Shown here: piece after piece, positions 30,101-40,700 of the stretch
How the letters are laid out: each line of letters begins with the position of its first letter
How positions within the stretch are numbered: the first letter of the stretch is position 1
Assembly (NCBI RefSeq): GCF_963678635.1
Contig: NC_087065.1
Span: 35,335,807 to 35,399,806 of the forward strand
Origin: Symsagittifera roscoffensis
Lineage: Eukaryota > Xenacoelomorpha > Acoela > Convolutidae
Direction of reading: 5' to 3'
DNA length: 64,000 nucleotides
The notes under the pieces: generated by a model
The model's database searches: none
Seen by the model: the letters and a program-made list of their open reading frames with translations, nothing else
Told to the model about the DNA's origin: nothing
Translations under genes and position numbers: made by a program

Positions 30101-31397
30101 AGTGACGTCCCTCAGCGTGGAAATATTCCCTGGAGCATTGCAGACAGAGCAGAAGATTGGAGGCTGGCGAGAAGCTCTAGAAAATGAAATGAATCTGAAG
30201 GATAGTGAAGCCTATCACAGACCTACTGGTTCAAAATATATGGTGGGTTCAAGCTCCGCGCCATATTGTAGTAGCAAGTATCCTACGCACATGGTGGTAG
30301 TGGATGCGAGGACGCAACAAGTGTTGGTTGACCAACTTTTCTCTGTGCCAAAGTGCGTGAGGTTGGCCAGAATGTCAGAAACGTCATATGACTTGTTGGC
30401 AAAGATCTTTCGGGCAGTCCCGAAAAGATCTGAAGGCGAGTTGCAAGACGTTGTGGGTGAAGAGTTCATGAGACTGAACGAAGGTAACGTGAGTGAGTTC
30501 CAGAAACAGAAAGCGAGTGGAGCGTTACCCACTGAATTCCCTACCATAGAAGAGAAAGACGATTTACATAGAATTCTGATGGAAGTGGAACCGTTGCTGG
30601 GAGCCTCAGGGTATCGGACCCGAAGGAGCATAGTGAGAACCCATGGGGAGTATCCTTGCCACTGCTTGGCGCAGACGTTGTGGTATCCCAAACGCGGGAA
30701 TCTGATCCTAGTATGGGACGTGGAGGAATTGTACTCCACGGGGTTGCCCGATCAGAATCAACAAGTGTCAATCGTGGTGGTTAGCGCCATGCTAGTAGTG
30801 AGATGGTTGGAGGCTAACGCGGACACAAGTCAGCAGGAGACGGCCTTGCCGACTCCTGAGCAGTTGGTCAACGCGAAGATGAGTCATGAATTGGATCTTT
30901 TCAGAACCACCTGCAAGGTTCTGAGGATACCTAAAGCCATTGAAAGAATATGGTCAAGGCAAAGATTGATGCCTTGGTTCCGTGCAGTGATGACATCTTG
31001 GATGTACGAACGCGCGAAGCGTCACATGTCAAGGAACACGGAAGCTTATCAATCTTTCCAGCTAGATATAGGACCAGGAGCCTATAAACGAGCATTCTTG
31101 ACGCACAGAAACGCGTTCACCACAGCGGTGAAGCGGGTAGCTGGAACGCCTTGTGTTACTGAAGAGGAGAAGAAAGAGGTCTTAAGAGCTGACCTAGAAC
31201 GAAACGTGAGCCTATGTCTCCACAACAGCTTTTGCAGGAACCGGGAGCAGAAGGTGAATGTGGACTTGCTACCTTGTTGCAAACCAAGGCTGCTGGAACA
31301 GGAGGGTTGGGGCACGGCCCGCAACTCTCTGGACATGTTAGAGAAAGTCCTGAAAGACAGTGACGCTGAACATCAGGATGGAGAAATGATGGAATGA
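26949..31397 (+). CDS. Element 1 third ORF, about 1450 residues, unknown function
   Basis: The frame is open from before 26949 and overlaps the previous ORF by 238 nt (-1 frame). The ATG at 27045 (ACAAACATGG context) gives 1450 residues and is my preferred start. I recognise no domain. Visible features are an acidic stretch at about 170-210, a basic segment near 380-400, and a Cys/His cluster CLAQHSGMDGHVCNLGHC near 937-954 that could bind metal. There is no membrane span. Decayed copies at 2164-2740 and 3962-4820 match it, so the protein is ancestral to the family. Element 2 has lost all but its last about 60 residues. It may be a structural or host-interaction protein; this is unsupported inference. 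Confidence 0.88.
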   Translation: MEFETSGERYRRGCGSTSIARSLRPRERESTNMASWVQAAAGSMPSISTDVVGRMLLGATSPIIAPRIGAARDAEKRMLKWSGGMEPRFISWNAAATHTFDFSFPDAWSRKKIKALPSRRPEVSAETWNEVYSSADDLSRLKWSGEAKVVMLEVTRESRGGSYITIEDLAPHGEELVEFLVDDELFYHAGDMAVPARPDSGTDARQGPSGPKPKPDADDDELMDQDDNDDGTGSKTEKLGETDLGALERDLLEYRFSEDDDGEVDGSLLLMAPSSFMSPTKEASADLSPMDPISQARECRSKDPQRLLHESPRRRKIEESMKISFLSTLPEEEWERYQMELEGKTGATWSRVNFMEKSWDVIRRYGTQSIMKVGLNQPIMREVLEKIVNSMESDVLTESVTEDSADDQQGTKKLLVRRAKKGLKRLKGKTGSRAMNPRVAKLRASAVVTSLTSAGRSGESGQGDGATPAGGEKENLIPPMLLAGLTVTATRLKKTARTLADTKLEMEIISQCGSGGLEDYRPSRINMAKLKLEGQLDVVEYSRITVPESVHMGDPAGGYVEMLKARNSERGHLMAWSEKRAMQEYLKGLTENSNFNRKEYGTVMSSEANEVGLEKLLEVSWRAALQKYFDETMHAPATVAAYLAHPCTRTDLQVRLDWCLMGIKKAEYEASNDSRSREQELELMEALRALISKDDSAIAWARRKDALCFVRFVVDRIPTPVLGECIKIIRQKGADCERNFLRALLELYQDMPLTVPSKESNDMENYRKLEEVRRYSNKELKVSRELIEAVRGQKEFATLGKRKSFQYVSGIPGIAYNPFVNEEAREAYFDYEQVTVLNFWVERIKEIGMLMVEQPKLGIILEERVVEPSIPELKGQVSFDCGSWDGPLKTSLVVMWELMKPSWCPHPNAGLIWDMTADIMLDRDDDASLHDLAMIHPLLAMRLTKRKSNPSTELSEEGTPSNWLKQGTCLAQHSGMDGHVCNLGHCLITLSEQHRQLARLYGRLSMSDKSAMELVADCHGVTDVNLITALGFCSMTSSIESLEHLERAHELVTSLSVEIFPGALQTEQKIGGWREALENEMNLKDSEAYHRPTGSKYMVGSSSAPYCSSKYPTHMVVVDARTQQVLVDQLFSVPKCVRLARMSETSYDLLAKIFRAVPKRSEGELQDVVGEEFMRLNEGNVSEFQKQKASGALPTEFPTIEEKDDLHRILMEVEPLLGASGYRTRRSIVRTHGEYPCHCLAQTLWYPKRGNLILVWDVEELYSTGLPDQNQQVSIVVVSAMLVVRWLEANADTSQQETALPTPEQLVNAKMSHELDLFRTTCKVLRIPKAIERIWSRQRLMPWFRAVMTSWMYERAKRHMSRNTEAYQSFQLDIGPGAYKRAFLTHRNAFTTAVKRVAGTPCVTEEEKKEVLRADLERNVSLCLHNSFCRNREQKVNVDLLPCCKPRLLEQEGWGTARNSLDMLEKVLKDSDAEHQDGEMME

Positions 31398-32121
31398 AGA
31401 TGACCAAAGAAGAGAAGAGAAGGAGAAAAAACTTGAACAAATCAACCAAGTTTTGATTATTGAACTTGTTAAACTTTTTGTTTTGATCTAGTTTGGTCAG
31501 ACCTAACTTTGAAAATGTTGCAATTGTTAAAATTGTTGAAATTATTGATTTTAGTTACTACTATCTATGTATGTATATAAGGAACATAGGTGAGTATATT
31601 TACCTATTTATTCACGACTGAAGTTTTTAACCTGTGTAAGACACAAATTCACTGTGTGGCGACATGGTAAGTTTGAGTAAACTCGCTCTGGAAGGGTGGG
31701 TAACTCAAGAACTTTCCTAGCCACAGAGTTTCTTAGTTTTAATATTGAAAGGACCGCATAGATGACTGATTATACTTGGTGAGTGAAGTTAAGTTAATTT
31801 TAACGGGTGCGTGGCCGTGCCACGTCCCACTTTTTAATCACAAAGAGCAAAAAGAAGTTTTATGGCAAGATGACGTAAGTAGTCAGAAAAGAAATTTTAT
31901 CTAGGACACTCCTCATGGTGCAAATTTTGTGAAAATGTTGAAAGGCAGTGAGATGTAGTACGATGCCATTTGTGAACACGTAGTGAGTTGAGGTGGGGTA
32001 GATAAATTTCATTTTCTTATGCGATTTGTAAGATTGATTACAGAAAACTGGATAACTACTTGACGATAACCCGGTGTTATGCGATCAATAGGGACATTGA
32101 CGGAGACTTGTCCGGGGAGTA
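31398..32121 (+). other. Element 1 3' untranslated region with conserved stem and PPT-like end
   Basis: ACTGTGTGGC (31651-31660) and GCCACAGAGT (31730-31739) form a stem with one mismatch. Element 2 has ACTTTGTGGT and ACCACAAAGT at 50569 and 50636, a paired change. The region ends CTTGTCCGGGGAGTA directly at the 3' LTR; GTCCGGGGAG is at 32110-32119 and is the natural candidate for the polypurine primer site. Confidence 0.65.
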
Positions 32122-33001
32122 TGTGCCATTCTGCCAGATGACACAGCACAACCTTCCGGCGACATAAAAAAGAGTGACTAAAGGCCTTATAAACAAAAAA
32201 GTGTTGCGACGGAGGGTCAGAATGTTCTAGAATTTTTATTTTTAAAATTTCGATTGGAAGAAGAACATTTCTGAGAAATAGAGAAAAGACGGCCATTTTG
32301 AATAAAAAGACGAAAAACAACACCACGATAGAGATTGTGAAGAACAGTCGTACCAGAGACAGAAAATTACGAAGCCTCTTATCGTGGCAATAACACACGA
32401 TAAGAACCTTAGCGACGGATATTTGTGGAGAAGGAGGCTTCAGTGGGGGAAGAAATATACCACGGAACCCTCCCGGGACACGAATTATAAGAGATAAGAG
32501 TGTTATCTCAAGAATATTACGGGAGCGAGGCTTGGTCCCCCCAGAGACTGTCTATGTGAAGGGACTGTATAGACTGACTGTATAGCTGCTATAATGTCAT
32601 AGATCTTAATTAACACCGTTATTATTTAATATTTCAGAGCATGAGTAGCTAGAAAAAGGAAAGGGTCAATCCATCTCCAATAGATTTAATATAGAACTGT
32701 CACACAAAAACATATAAAAATAGGTTGTTCGAGCCGTGTTTTTAATGACAATCACGTAGTCTGAGGATCCGAGACTCAGCTATGTGGTTGTGTTCGCATG
32801 TAAACGAAAGCTGATCAAAAGTCGTTTGACTGATGGCCTAAAAATGGTAACTTTTTACTTTGCCCTAGACAGACCAGAAAATCAACTGGCAAGGTCGAGA
32901 CGGTGAAAAACGAGTAGAATTAAGGTAACTGACGCCTGCCAGTCGTTAATAGGTACTTTTTCTACGCTCCGTCGCTGTGTGATATTTGGGCGAATGTTAC
33001 A
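32122..33001 (+). mobile_element. Element 1 3' LTR (880 bp)
   Basis: It begins TGTGCCATTC and ends GAATGTTACA, with one base missing relative to the 5' LTR (GGGAGCGAGG versus GGGAGCGGAGG) and about five substitutions. It is followed directly by the interrupted old pol (AATTATGGGAACTTG). Confidence 0.95.
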
Positions 33002-33912
33002 AATTATGGGAACTTGATGATGTGTTTTGTAGATTGCCACACCTAGACTTGAGGATCATGTCGAACGCCTAGACGAGGTGTTTTCGTGTACGAAAATATC
33101 AATTTGGAAAGGCAAACCATACGAACACGAAATCCCGAATGACTCGATAAAATACTTGGGTAGGTTGGTGGACAAACATGGCATAAGACCGGACCCGAAC
33201 GCAGTGGAAGCAGTCTTCACGTGCAAGTCGCTGAGGACAGAATATTAATTGGTGAGTTTCCGTGGCTTCGCAAACTGCTACAAGGAATTCATTAAGGGCT
33301 AATCCACAAAAGTCTATGCCAAGCGGAGAGGAAGCGTTCCAGAGGATATAGAAAAAATTGTGCGCAGCACCGGTACTGGGCATGCCTATTGAAAACGGCA
33401 TAAATGTAATAAATATCGAAGCATCAATGGTAGCAATTTCAGGTATATTTGATCAGGAACAGATGTGGAACAGCAGAAGTGTCTTGAAACCGATAGCATA
33501 TGGCAGCAAAGTTGAATGACACGAAATGACGTACGGAGCCCCTAAAACGGAGATGTTCGCAGTTGTGTTTTTTTGCAGAGAATAACCGTGTATACTTGGG
33601 TAGCGAACCATTCAAATTAAGGGTTGACAACAGAGATGGTTGAAAACCTAATCGATGGACCAGAGCATTAGGGGATAAAGATGGTCAGACTAGATGGGTA
33701 CAATATGATCATCGAGCATAAAATTAGAGACAAACATCAAAATGCCGACAGTTTGATCAAGAAGACAGAGTTATACGAGATCAAAATCAACAGGAGGCGG
33801 ACTAGCCAGCAATTAAGGATGGACTCTCTTCAAGGACAATGAAACATACTAAAATCTATCTTTGACAAGGTGGCTAGACAAGTCAAAGCGCTCAATCGAG
33901 GATCACCCGGAG
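33002..33912 (+). pseudogene. Old pol resumed: RT palm to RNase H
   Basis: The sequence continues the decayed pol cut at 8565. It begins with a stretch matching YGNLLMCYVDD (here YGNLMMCFVD with the second Asp lost), then the connection domain and RNase H (YLGSEPFKLRVDNR near 33595). It ends in the segment matching LDKSEHPIPGHPE, where element 2 is inserted. Stops are frequent. Confidence 0.88.
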
Positions 33913-34833
33913 TGTGACATTCGACCAGAATGGCCAAAATGCAGTCTCTGCAGAATTCGGTATTTTAGCAGCAAGCCTTCCGAATTGGCGATTTAGAACG
34001 GATAAGGACGTTATTTGAACGATTAGCCAAACGGTGAAGGCTAGAAGATTCTGGAATTCTAATTTTTAAAAATTCGAATTATGACGTCATATTTCTGAGA
34101 AACGTCAGAAACGGCCATTTTTAGCAAAAAGAGCAAGAAAAAACAGAACAACTTTTATCTGCGATTACGAACAGTACGAAATCGAGACGAAAAAACTACA
34201 ACGAACTACCGAACAGCAGAGGACGTTCCGAGTTGCAACTATTGTGCTGTTACAATAGTTGCAAGGCCGTTGCGAGCAACGGTGAAGGGTAAAACCCAGC
34301 CTTCCGAGTTATTGTGAACTGGATATTAAGAAGCTTGATTCACCGGATTCAAGAATCCGGAAGGGTCTCGGGACGTGGACTTTTATGAACTTATATTGAA
34401 TTTTAGTATCCGTCATGTCCTGACTTGAATTTAATTAAGATCTTAATTCGTTTTGACAAGAATGAGGAGCTAGAAGTAGGGGGGAAAGGGTTGATCCATC
34501 TTCGATGGAGATGATGATTTTTATCTACTGAACAAAAACAATAGTAATATAATAAGTAGTAGCCCTGTTTTTAGGAGTGACCTCGTGGTCTGGGGATACA
34601 GAGACCCAGCCATGAGCTCACTAACTTTGCATGTAATTCAGTTAATTTGAGCGTTCTGGTCGAAGCCGGAGAACAGTAACGTTTTTGTCAGCCTGATGTA
34701 AGAAAGACCACCGAAAAGTACTGGCTTGGTAGAGACGGTGAAAAACATGCAAAGCTCTGTTTAGACGCTAGCCAGTCGTCTTAAGACTTAGTTTTGTTAT
34801 CCGTCGATATGTATCTTCCGGGCGAATGTTACA
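33913..34833 (+). mobile_element. Element 2 5' LTR (921 bp)
   Basis: The termini are TGTGACATTCG and GAATGTTACA. It contains a tight inverted repeat CAACTATTGTGCTGTTACAA with AATAGTTG near 34226-34261. A decayed partial relative lies at 57620-58039. Confidence 0.95.
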
Positions 34834-34845
34834 TGTATGTTTTTA

Positions 34846-34860
34846 TGGCGCTCCTGGGTG
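34846..34860 (+). other. Element 2 primer-binding site, tRNA-Asn type
   Basis: TGGCGCTCCTGGGTG begins 12 bp after the LTR end, the same spacing and the same 15 bases as in element 1. The match to the presumed tRNA stops three bases earlier than in element 1. Confidence 0.7.
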
Positions 34861-35389
34861 TTATTCTTTTTTAACATCATGACCGGCAGAACCGTTAACG
34901 AGCATTCCGCGCCGAGCGGATGCTCACATTAACGCCCTTATTAGGCCTAAACCGCCGGGGCGGAAGGGTAGTTCGGAACGCGGAAGCCTTCCGGATTGCC
35001 GTGAATAGTTTTTTAACCTAGTTAAGACCGAAAATTCACGAACCAGGAAGGGTGGGGGGAATCGCGAACCCCTAATCCCCTGAGTGGTTTGTGACCAAAA
35101 ACACTTAAAGATATAAGCAAAACCAAACAAAAAATAGTATAGTATCCAAGAAAAACAAAAAACATAAAAAATAACCGAAAAAATCAAAAACAGTAAAAAA
35201 GTAAAAAATCAGTAGAAATCATCCCCCCAGACAAGATGTGATTCAACCCCCCCGTTTGTTGTTGATAGATATATTGTTGTTACAGGCATTTATATCAGTC
35301 AGGATCGTTAAGATCATTTTTGTAGCCCGTTTGTGGGGCTTGTACTGTAGGGTTATTTGAGCATTTAAGCACGTTAATGATAAATTGCG

Positions 35390-36990
35390 CCCAATCCGGA
35401 AGGGTCAGCTGATTTGCGCTCAATTCGGAAGGGTCCGGGGTGAAGACCGATCCGGCAAGCAGTACAGGGAACAACAGGAAGAGGCTCAACGACAACTACA
35501 ATCGACTGTTGGGTATCGTTAACAAGTTTTGTATCTCTTTTGGTACAAAAAGTAAGATAGTAATCTGTGGGGGGCTCGACAGTGCTGCACTGTAGTGACC
35601 CTTCACCGAACTGCGAATATCCGAGTTAAGCACCTTAATTCGGAGATTAAACAAACCCGGAGGGGTATAGTATTCCTAATATTATTACTTATATAGCCTA
35701 TATTAATAGTCTTATATCGATTTTCAGACAAAAACAACGAGAACTGACCGGTTTTTAGGGTCAAAATTGCGATATTTTGATCCCCCCACAAGTAGCGATT
35801 TTTGAGATATCGATATTTTTTGAAACGGAAAAAAGCGCTAAGTTAGTGTGTTACATCGTAACTGCACTACTGTAATAAGCAGAACCGGTTAACTTTAGTT
35901 CGGAAGTGGTTAAAACTAGTTTGGTACAAAAAACCAAATTTTCCCAAATTTTGATAGTAAGAAACACTAAAAATTTAGAAAATTTTTTGAAATTTTTGAG
36001 GTAGGACAGTAAAAATAGTTGTTCGGACAACGTCCACTAGTGAATCTACAAGTCTTAAAATCCGCTACCCGAAAGCCTTCCGGGTTGCAGAGAAATCGAA
36101 CATAACGTGTTTGATTTGGTGGATTCATCAATCCGGAGGGGTCCAGGTAGCATAGTTTTTCGCAAAATTTTTCTACAATAGCGTTTTAGATCGGGTCTTT
36201 TGCATTGAACTAGAAGAGTATAGGCCTTCTGAGCTCGGATCAATAATTTTTAGGTCGAAAGGACCAGATTTGCGGAAAAAGTTAGGCGGAACCTATAAGA
36301 GAGAAAATTTTTTGAGTTCGAAAAAAAGACGTTTTGGTTAATAACTTTGGAACTACTGATCATATCGAGTTGATCTTGGTACCAACAGATCAGAAATTAG
36401 CTGAGCTTACTAACAGGATCAGAAATTTTTCGGAAAAGCGAGAGAGAAAATTTTTTGAGATTGTTTTTAGCAAATTACACAAATCCGGAGGGGTACACCC
36501 TTCACGTTTTACAAATTTTTCTGAAAAGCCCTTATACCCTTACCAAAAGGTAATAGCGGTTGAGTAAAGTAACTTTAGGCCATTCTAGACGTAGAGGGAG
36601 GGCTAAAGTCACCGCAAAAGCTTAACCGAGCCAAAGTTAGGCCAGCGACAAGACCCTTCACCGTTAGTGTGAATTGTCAAATAAGAGGCTTAACTTCAAT
36701 CCGGAGGGGTCTAGGAAAGGACCCTATACCCTTCCCAGTTAATTAAAACAGCATAATTGCATCGGAGAACGTATTCGGAGGGGTATAGGTTGAAAAAAGG
36801 AAATCTCCTAAAAGCTACTTTTACAAAATCGGAGGGCTCCCAATCCGGAGGGGTCGAAGTTTTTTCAAGAGGGATCCGAATCCGGAAGGGTCTTATTTGA
36901 GCTAATTCGGAGGGGTCCAAATCCGGAGGGGTCTAGATTCTGACAAATCCGGAAGGGTCCTATTTGTGCCAATCCGGAGGGGTATTATTT
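35390..36990 (+). repeat. Cluster of AATCCGGAGGGGT motifs in the leader
   Basis: Copies with the core CCGGA(A/G)GGGT or TCGGAGGGGT occur near 35,396, 35,423, 35,660, 36,135, 36,486, 36,702, 36,776, 36,842, 36,890, 36,909, 36,923, 36,950 and 36,975. Unlike element 1, nearly all are in one orientation. The density rises towards 36,990, where copies are 15-30 bp apart. Confidence 0.75.
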
Positions 36991-37212
36991 TATTAAGGAC
37001 TTAGGTGAACGAAAGAAAGACTAAAAAGTGAGAAGTATTAAGTTATTAATACACAGGCTAGGTATCAGTGACTGCGCTGGTAACTTGCCTTTCGATAAGA
37101 ACAAGACTAATACAAAACAAGTCCAAACTCGGATATTCGCGACACTAAGTCTAAATTAAAGAGAACGTGGTTCATTGGTGTGGATTGGACATAATACGTT
37201 TTTGGGAAAAGT

Positions 37213-37307
37213 GACTGCCCTGAGGACTTTAGTAGGTCTAGCTCGGGCAGTCCGAAGGCAGATAGGTAACACAGTACTCGGTGGGTGCAATATACGCCCA
37301 CTTGAGA
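37213..37307 (+). other. Element 2 copy of the two-hairpin leader module
   Basis: The first stem is GACTGCCC(T)GAG (37213-37224) with CTCGGGCAGTC (37242-37252). The second is GTGGGTG (37281) with CGCCCAC (to 37301), followed by TTGAGAAAA. Stem bases differ from element 1 but stay paired. Confidence 0.65.
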
Positions 37308-37763
37308 AAATTGCTGCCTTCAAAGTTTTGTCTGTTTGGTGCAGCACCAAGCAGGGAAAGCTTTTTCTTTAAAAGACAGGTTCGACTATTGTACTGCGAC
37401 TGACTAAGAGTACAAGACACATACGTTTTTTTTATATATACATTCATATTGTGTCAATATATATTTTTTTTGTCTTTTGATTTTAAATCAACCTAAACTG
37501 TGCTTGATTGGGTAGTGAGTACACTATCTTTTAAATTGACTGATAACATCATATTGTGCTAGTTTCCAGATCTTTGGACCGATAATCGGCTATTGTGAAT
37601 AAATTTTATACAAACTGTACTCTGACAACATACAGGGATTCGTGGTCACTATTTAATAGAATCTGGTGAAATTTATTGTGTTGTGTCATTATTTTTGTTA
37701 ATAAAACTATAAGGTCTCTAGCAATTGAGTCAAGAGTAGGCATAGGAAAGTGACAAAAAAAGA

Positions 37764-40700
37764 ATGAGTTTAGACAAGTCGAGGATACCAAAACGAGGTA
37801 ATAGCTCTAGGAAATTCATACCTGAAAAGCAAAGAAAAACGATGACCGATCCTTTTGTGGATTGGATCAAGCGATCCCGGTCCGATAAAGAGGAGACGGT
37901 TTCAGGCAGAATGGTTGAAACGAGAAGTCAGAAGACCTCAGAAGAGCGAAGAGAACTATTAGAAGTGGAGGTCAATACGGACCATACCATTGGCGACAAC
38001 CAGGGAGTAAATGGACTGGAAGGGAGAGGCAGAAGGCTGGCGAGTGAATCTACTCCGGTAGAACAAGGCCATGATTTTGCCACTTCCACCGGGACGTTGG
38101 ATCGAGAGGAGATGTCGGAACTGTCCGACATCTCAACTGAAGTAACGGCGACTAGAAGATCTCCGACAGACAACACTATGATGGCAGGCGGAACGGGGAA
38201 ACAAACAACGTCATCATCATTCTCAGAAAGAATGAAGAACACCTTCGGAAACATCTTTCCATTCAGCATGGGAGGAGGAGCAGGAAATGACGGTGAATCC
38301 CAGGAGGAAGAGGATGAAGAGGAGCAAGGGGACTTTGGATCTCAAGTCAGTCTCAATAGTTCGATCCAGGAGAGTGAGGCACACGTCGGAAGAGAGACTG
38401 GAACCATGGATAAATTTGGTGTAGTGACAACGATAAGCAAAGAGGCAAACACACCGGGCCAGTCGAAAGACTTCGCGATTAGGACAAGTTCGGAGCCACA
38501 ACCTGAAGAGAGTAGAACCAGAGGGCTTGGCAACGCGTTAGCGGATCCTGAAATAGATAATGAAAAGACGTCAAGACAGAGAGTTAAGGCCCGGATCTCG
38601 ACCAGCACGAAGCTACCTGGGACCGACAGAGTTACACCACCACTAGTGACGCCACTCATGGATAACGGGGCAGCACTAGAGGAAGCCTTAAACAACATAG
38701 TGGGCAGTTTAGGAGAACAAAATGAACAGATGTCGATAAGGATGAGTGAACTGGAAAGAGCAGTTCACATTGAAAGAGAAAGTCTGCGGGAAGAAATAAA
38801 CCGCAACAGACAAGAAGTTGGCAGAAGCGAAAAACGCTTGAAAGAAAGAACGGACGAACATATGACGAGGAACTTGTCACGAATGACAAGAGAGGCGGAA
38901 CAGAGGGAGTTACGCTTAAGAGCCGACATGGAAAAGTTAAGAATTCAGCAAGAGCAGTCTCTTGGGTCTCTTGACACAAAGATAGATGCGATGATGGAGA
39001 GGCGAACGCAGGCTATCATGGACAGGTTGGACGGGCTACTAAGCAGCAAGAGTGGACCAAAAGAAGGAGAGCCGAACTCGGGAGGTCCCAGCAGGGAACC
39101 GAGGGTGAACTTCAATGAACATCAAAGGAGGAAGACAAATGGATCCACTAGAGGCAGGGGCAGTTCATCAGGCTATGCCACAAGGGGTAATACAGCATGG
39201 GGCCCGAACAGTAGAGCAAGTTCAACGGGGAACAGACAAACCTCGAACGAACGACCAACGCAAAGCACACATGCGACTGGGAGAAGCGATTCTGGCAACA
39301 TGGGGCATACAAGCCCGAGGAGGAGTCACACGGGCCAAGCGGGAAACGCTCATGGTGATTCGGATTGTAGGGATGTACCGCACACAGAGCCTTCGACAAG
39401 GTGTGAGGACACTCAGGCGGGACACTCAAGGGATGCTACGGCAATGGCCACAGCATTTGAACCCCTGAACAGGTCTTTGGAGACATTCCTGACGAGGTTA
39501 TCTAGAACCAATGAACGCAGTGAAAAGTCCAGAAGAGTCTTTAAGAAACCAAGATGCTACAAAGACGAATCTGATGGCTGTATTGATACCTGGATAGAGG
39601 TAATGAAGCTGCATTTCGAGGAAGAAGACTTGTCTGAGAGACAGGAATGCAGCGCGCTCACCAGCAACTTAGAAGGGACAGCCCTGAACTGTGTCATGGC
39701 CAAGAAACAGTATCAACGTGACACTGCTGAAAAAATCTTCGAAATCTTATTGAACCGTTTCGGATCAGGGGTGCAGGGGCACCAGGCGATGATGCGCTTC
39801 GAGAAACGGAGGCAGCGGGAAGATGAAACTATAGACAAGTTTCTCGATGATTTGGAAATGCTGAGAAGACGCAGCCAACCGGATGAGTCAAATCGAAGGA
39901 TGAACCTGGCCGTAGCCTCAAAATTCATCGATGGTGTGAAAAACGATGAACTTCGTACGATGCTAGCAACGCATTACACACCACTATCAACTAATGCGCC
40001 AACACCGGAGGAGTTGAGACTCAAATCGAAAGAGTATCTATTGCTGAAACCTCCTTCGAGATCTGGATATTACAAGAACAATTATGGCAATTTTAACAAC
40101 GGACCAGCGAACCAAGGGAACAATTGGTACAAACCGAGGGACGATATGGACAAGAGACGCTCTTGTGCTAATTGTAGTTCAACAGACCATCATGTGTCAG
40201 CATGCCCAGCTTATAAACAAGGCATGAAAGCAATAGGCTTTAGCCTCGAGGACGAAGATGCGTCAGAGTTGGAACATGAGGATTTCATGAGAGGAGTAAT
40301 TGCGAAATTCGGCCCGAGATGTTTCTTTTGCAACTTGGAAGGTCATTTTAAATCAGATTGTCCGCAATTCTGGGATGCAGTGGCAGACATCAAGCATCCA
40401 AGGCATGAAGAAGCTTTGTCAGGAGTGAAAGCAAGCAAGGCTCGACTTTTAAACGAAGCAGAGGCACGCAGGAAGGACAAACCTCAAGAGCTGGCGGCAA
40501 AGAAAATGCAAGCGGTAACAGGAGAAGCATGTGAACCGGAACCAGCAACTGTGGCCGATGACTTCAAGATCGATTACAAGGCAGCCGCAAAGGATGCTCT
40601 AAATAGAGTACAACAGGAAATGGTGACGAAAGAGATCGAACAAAAAGTGAAACTTGAACTGGAAAATGAAAAGCTTCAGGAGCAACTGAATACCTTCGAA

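Larger units (their letters stand above)
8566..33001 (+). mobile_element. Element 1: 24.4-kb Ty3/gypsy LTR retrotransposon
   Basis: The element has two LTRs (8566-9446 and 32122-33001) with five substitutions and one single-base gap between them, a PBS at 9459-9476, a 3.1-kb leader, gag-pol (12519-22052, with one in-frame UAG), a second block of three overlapping frames (22526-31397) and a 3' boundary motif at 32110. The domain order protease, RT, RNase H, integrase identifies Ty3/gypsy. At 24.4 kb it is several times the usual size for the class. It is inserted into a decayed pol of its own family with a possible 3-bp duplication (AAT). Orientation is plus. Confidence 0.95.
34861..37763 (+). 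other. Element 2 long leader
   Basis: About 2.9 kb without a credible gene. It shares with element 1 the A-rich tract (35090-35210), an ACTGTTGGGTATCGTT block near 35504 and the hairpin module near 37213. It carries many TCCGGA(A/G)GGGT motifs between 35,390 and 36,990. Confidence 0.7.

Noticed and set aside
22526-31397. A retroviral-type envelope gene in the env position
   Set aside because: No signal peptide, furin-like site or transmembrane anchor is visible in any of the three frames.
39115-39468. 117-residue ORF inside element 2 gag
   Set aside because: It is an alternative frame within the Gag low-complexity region and has no counterpart in element 1.
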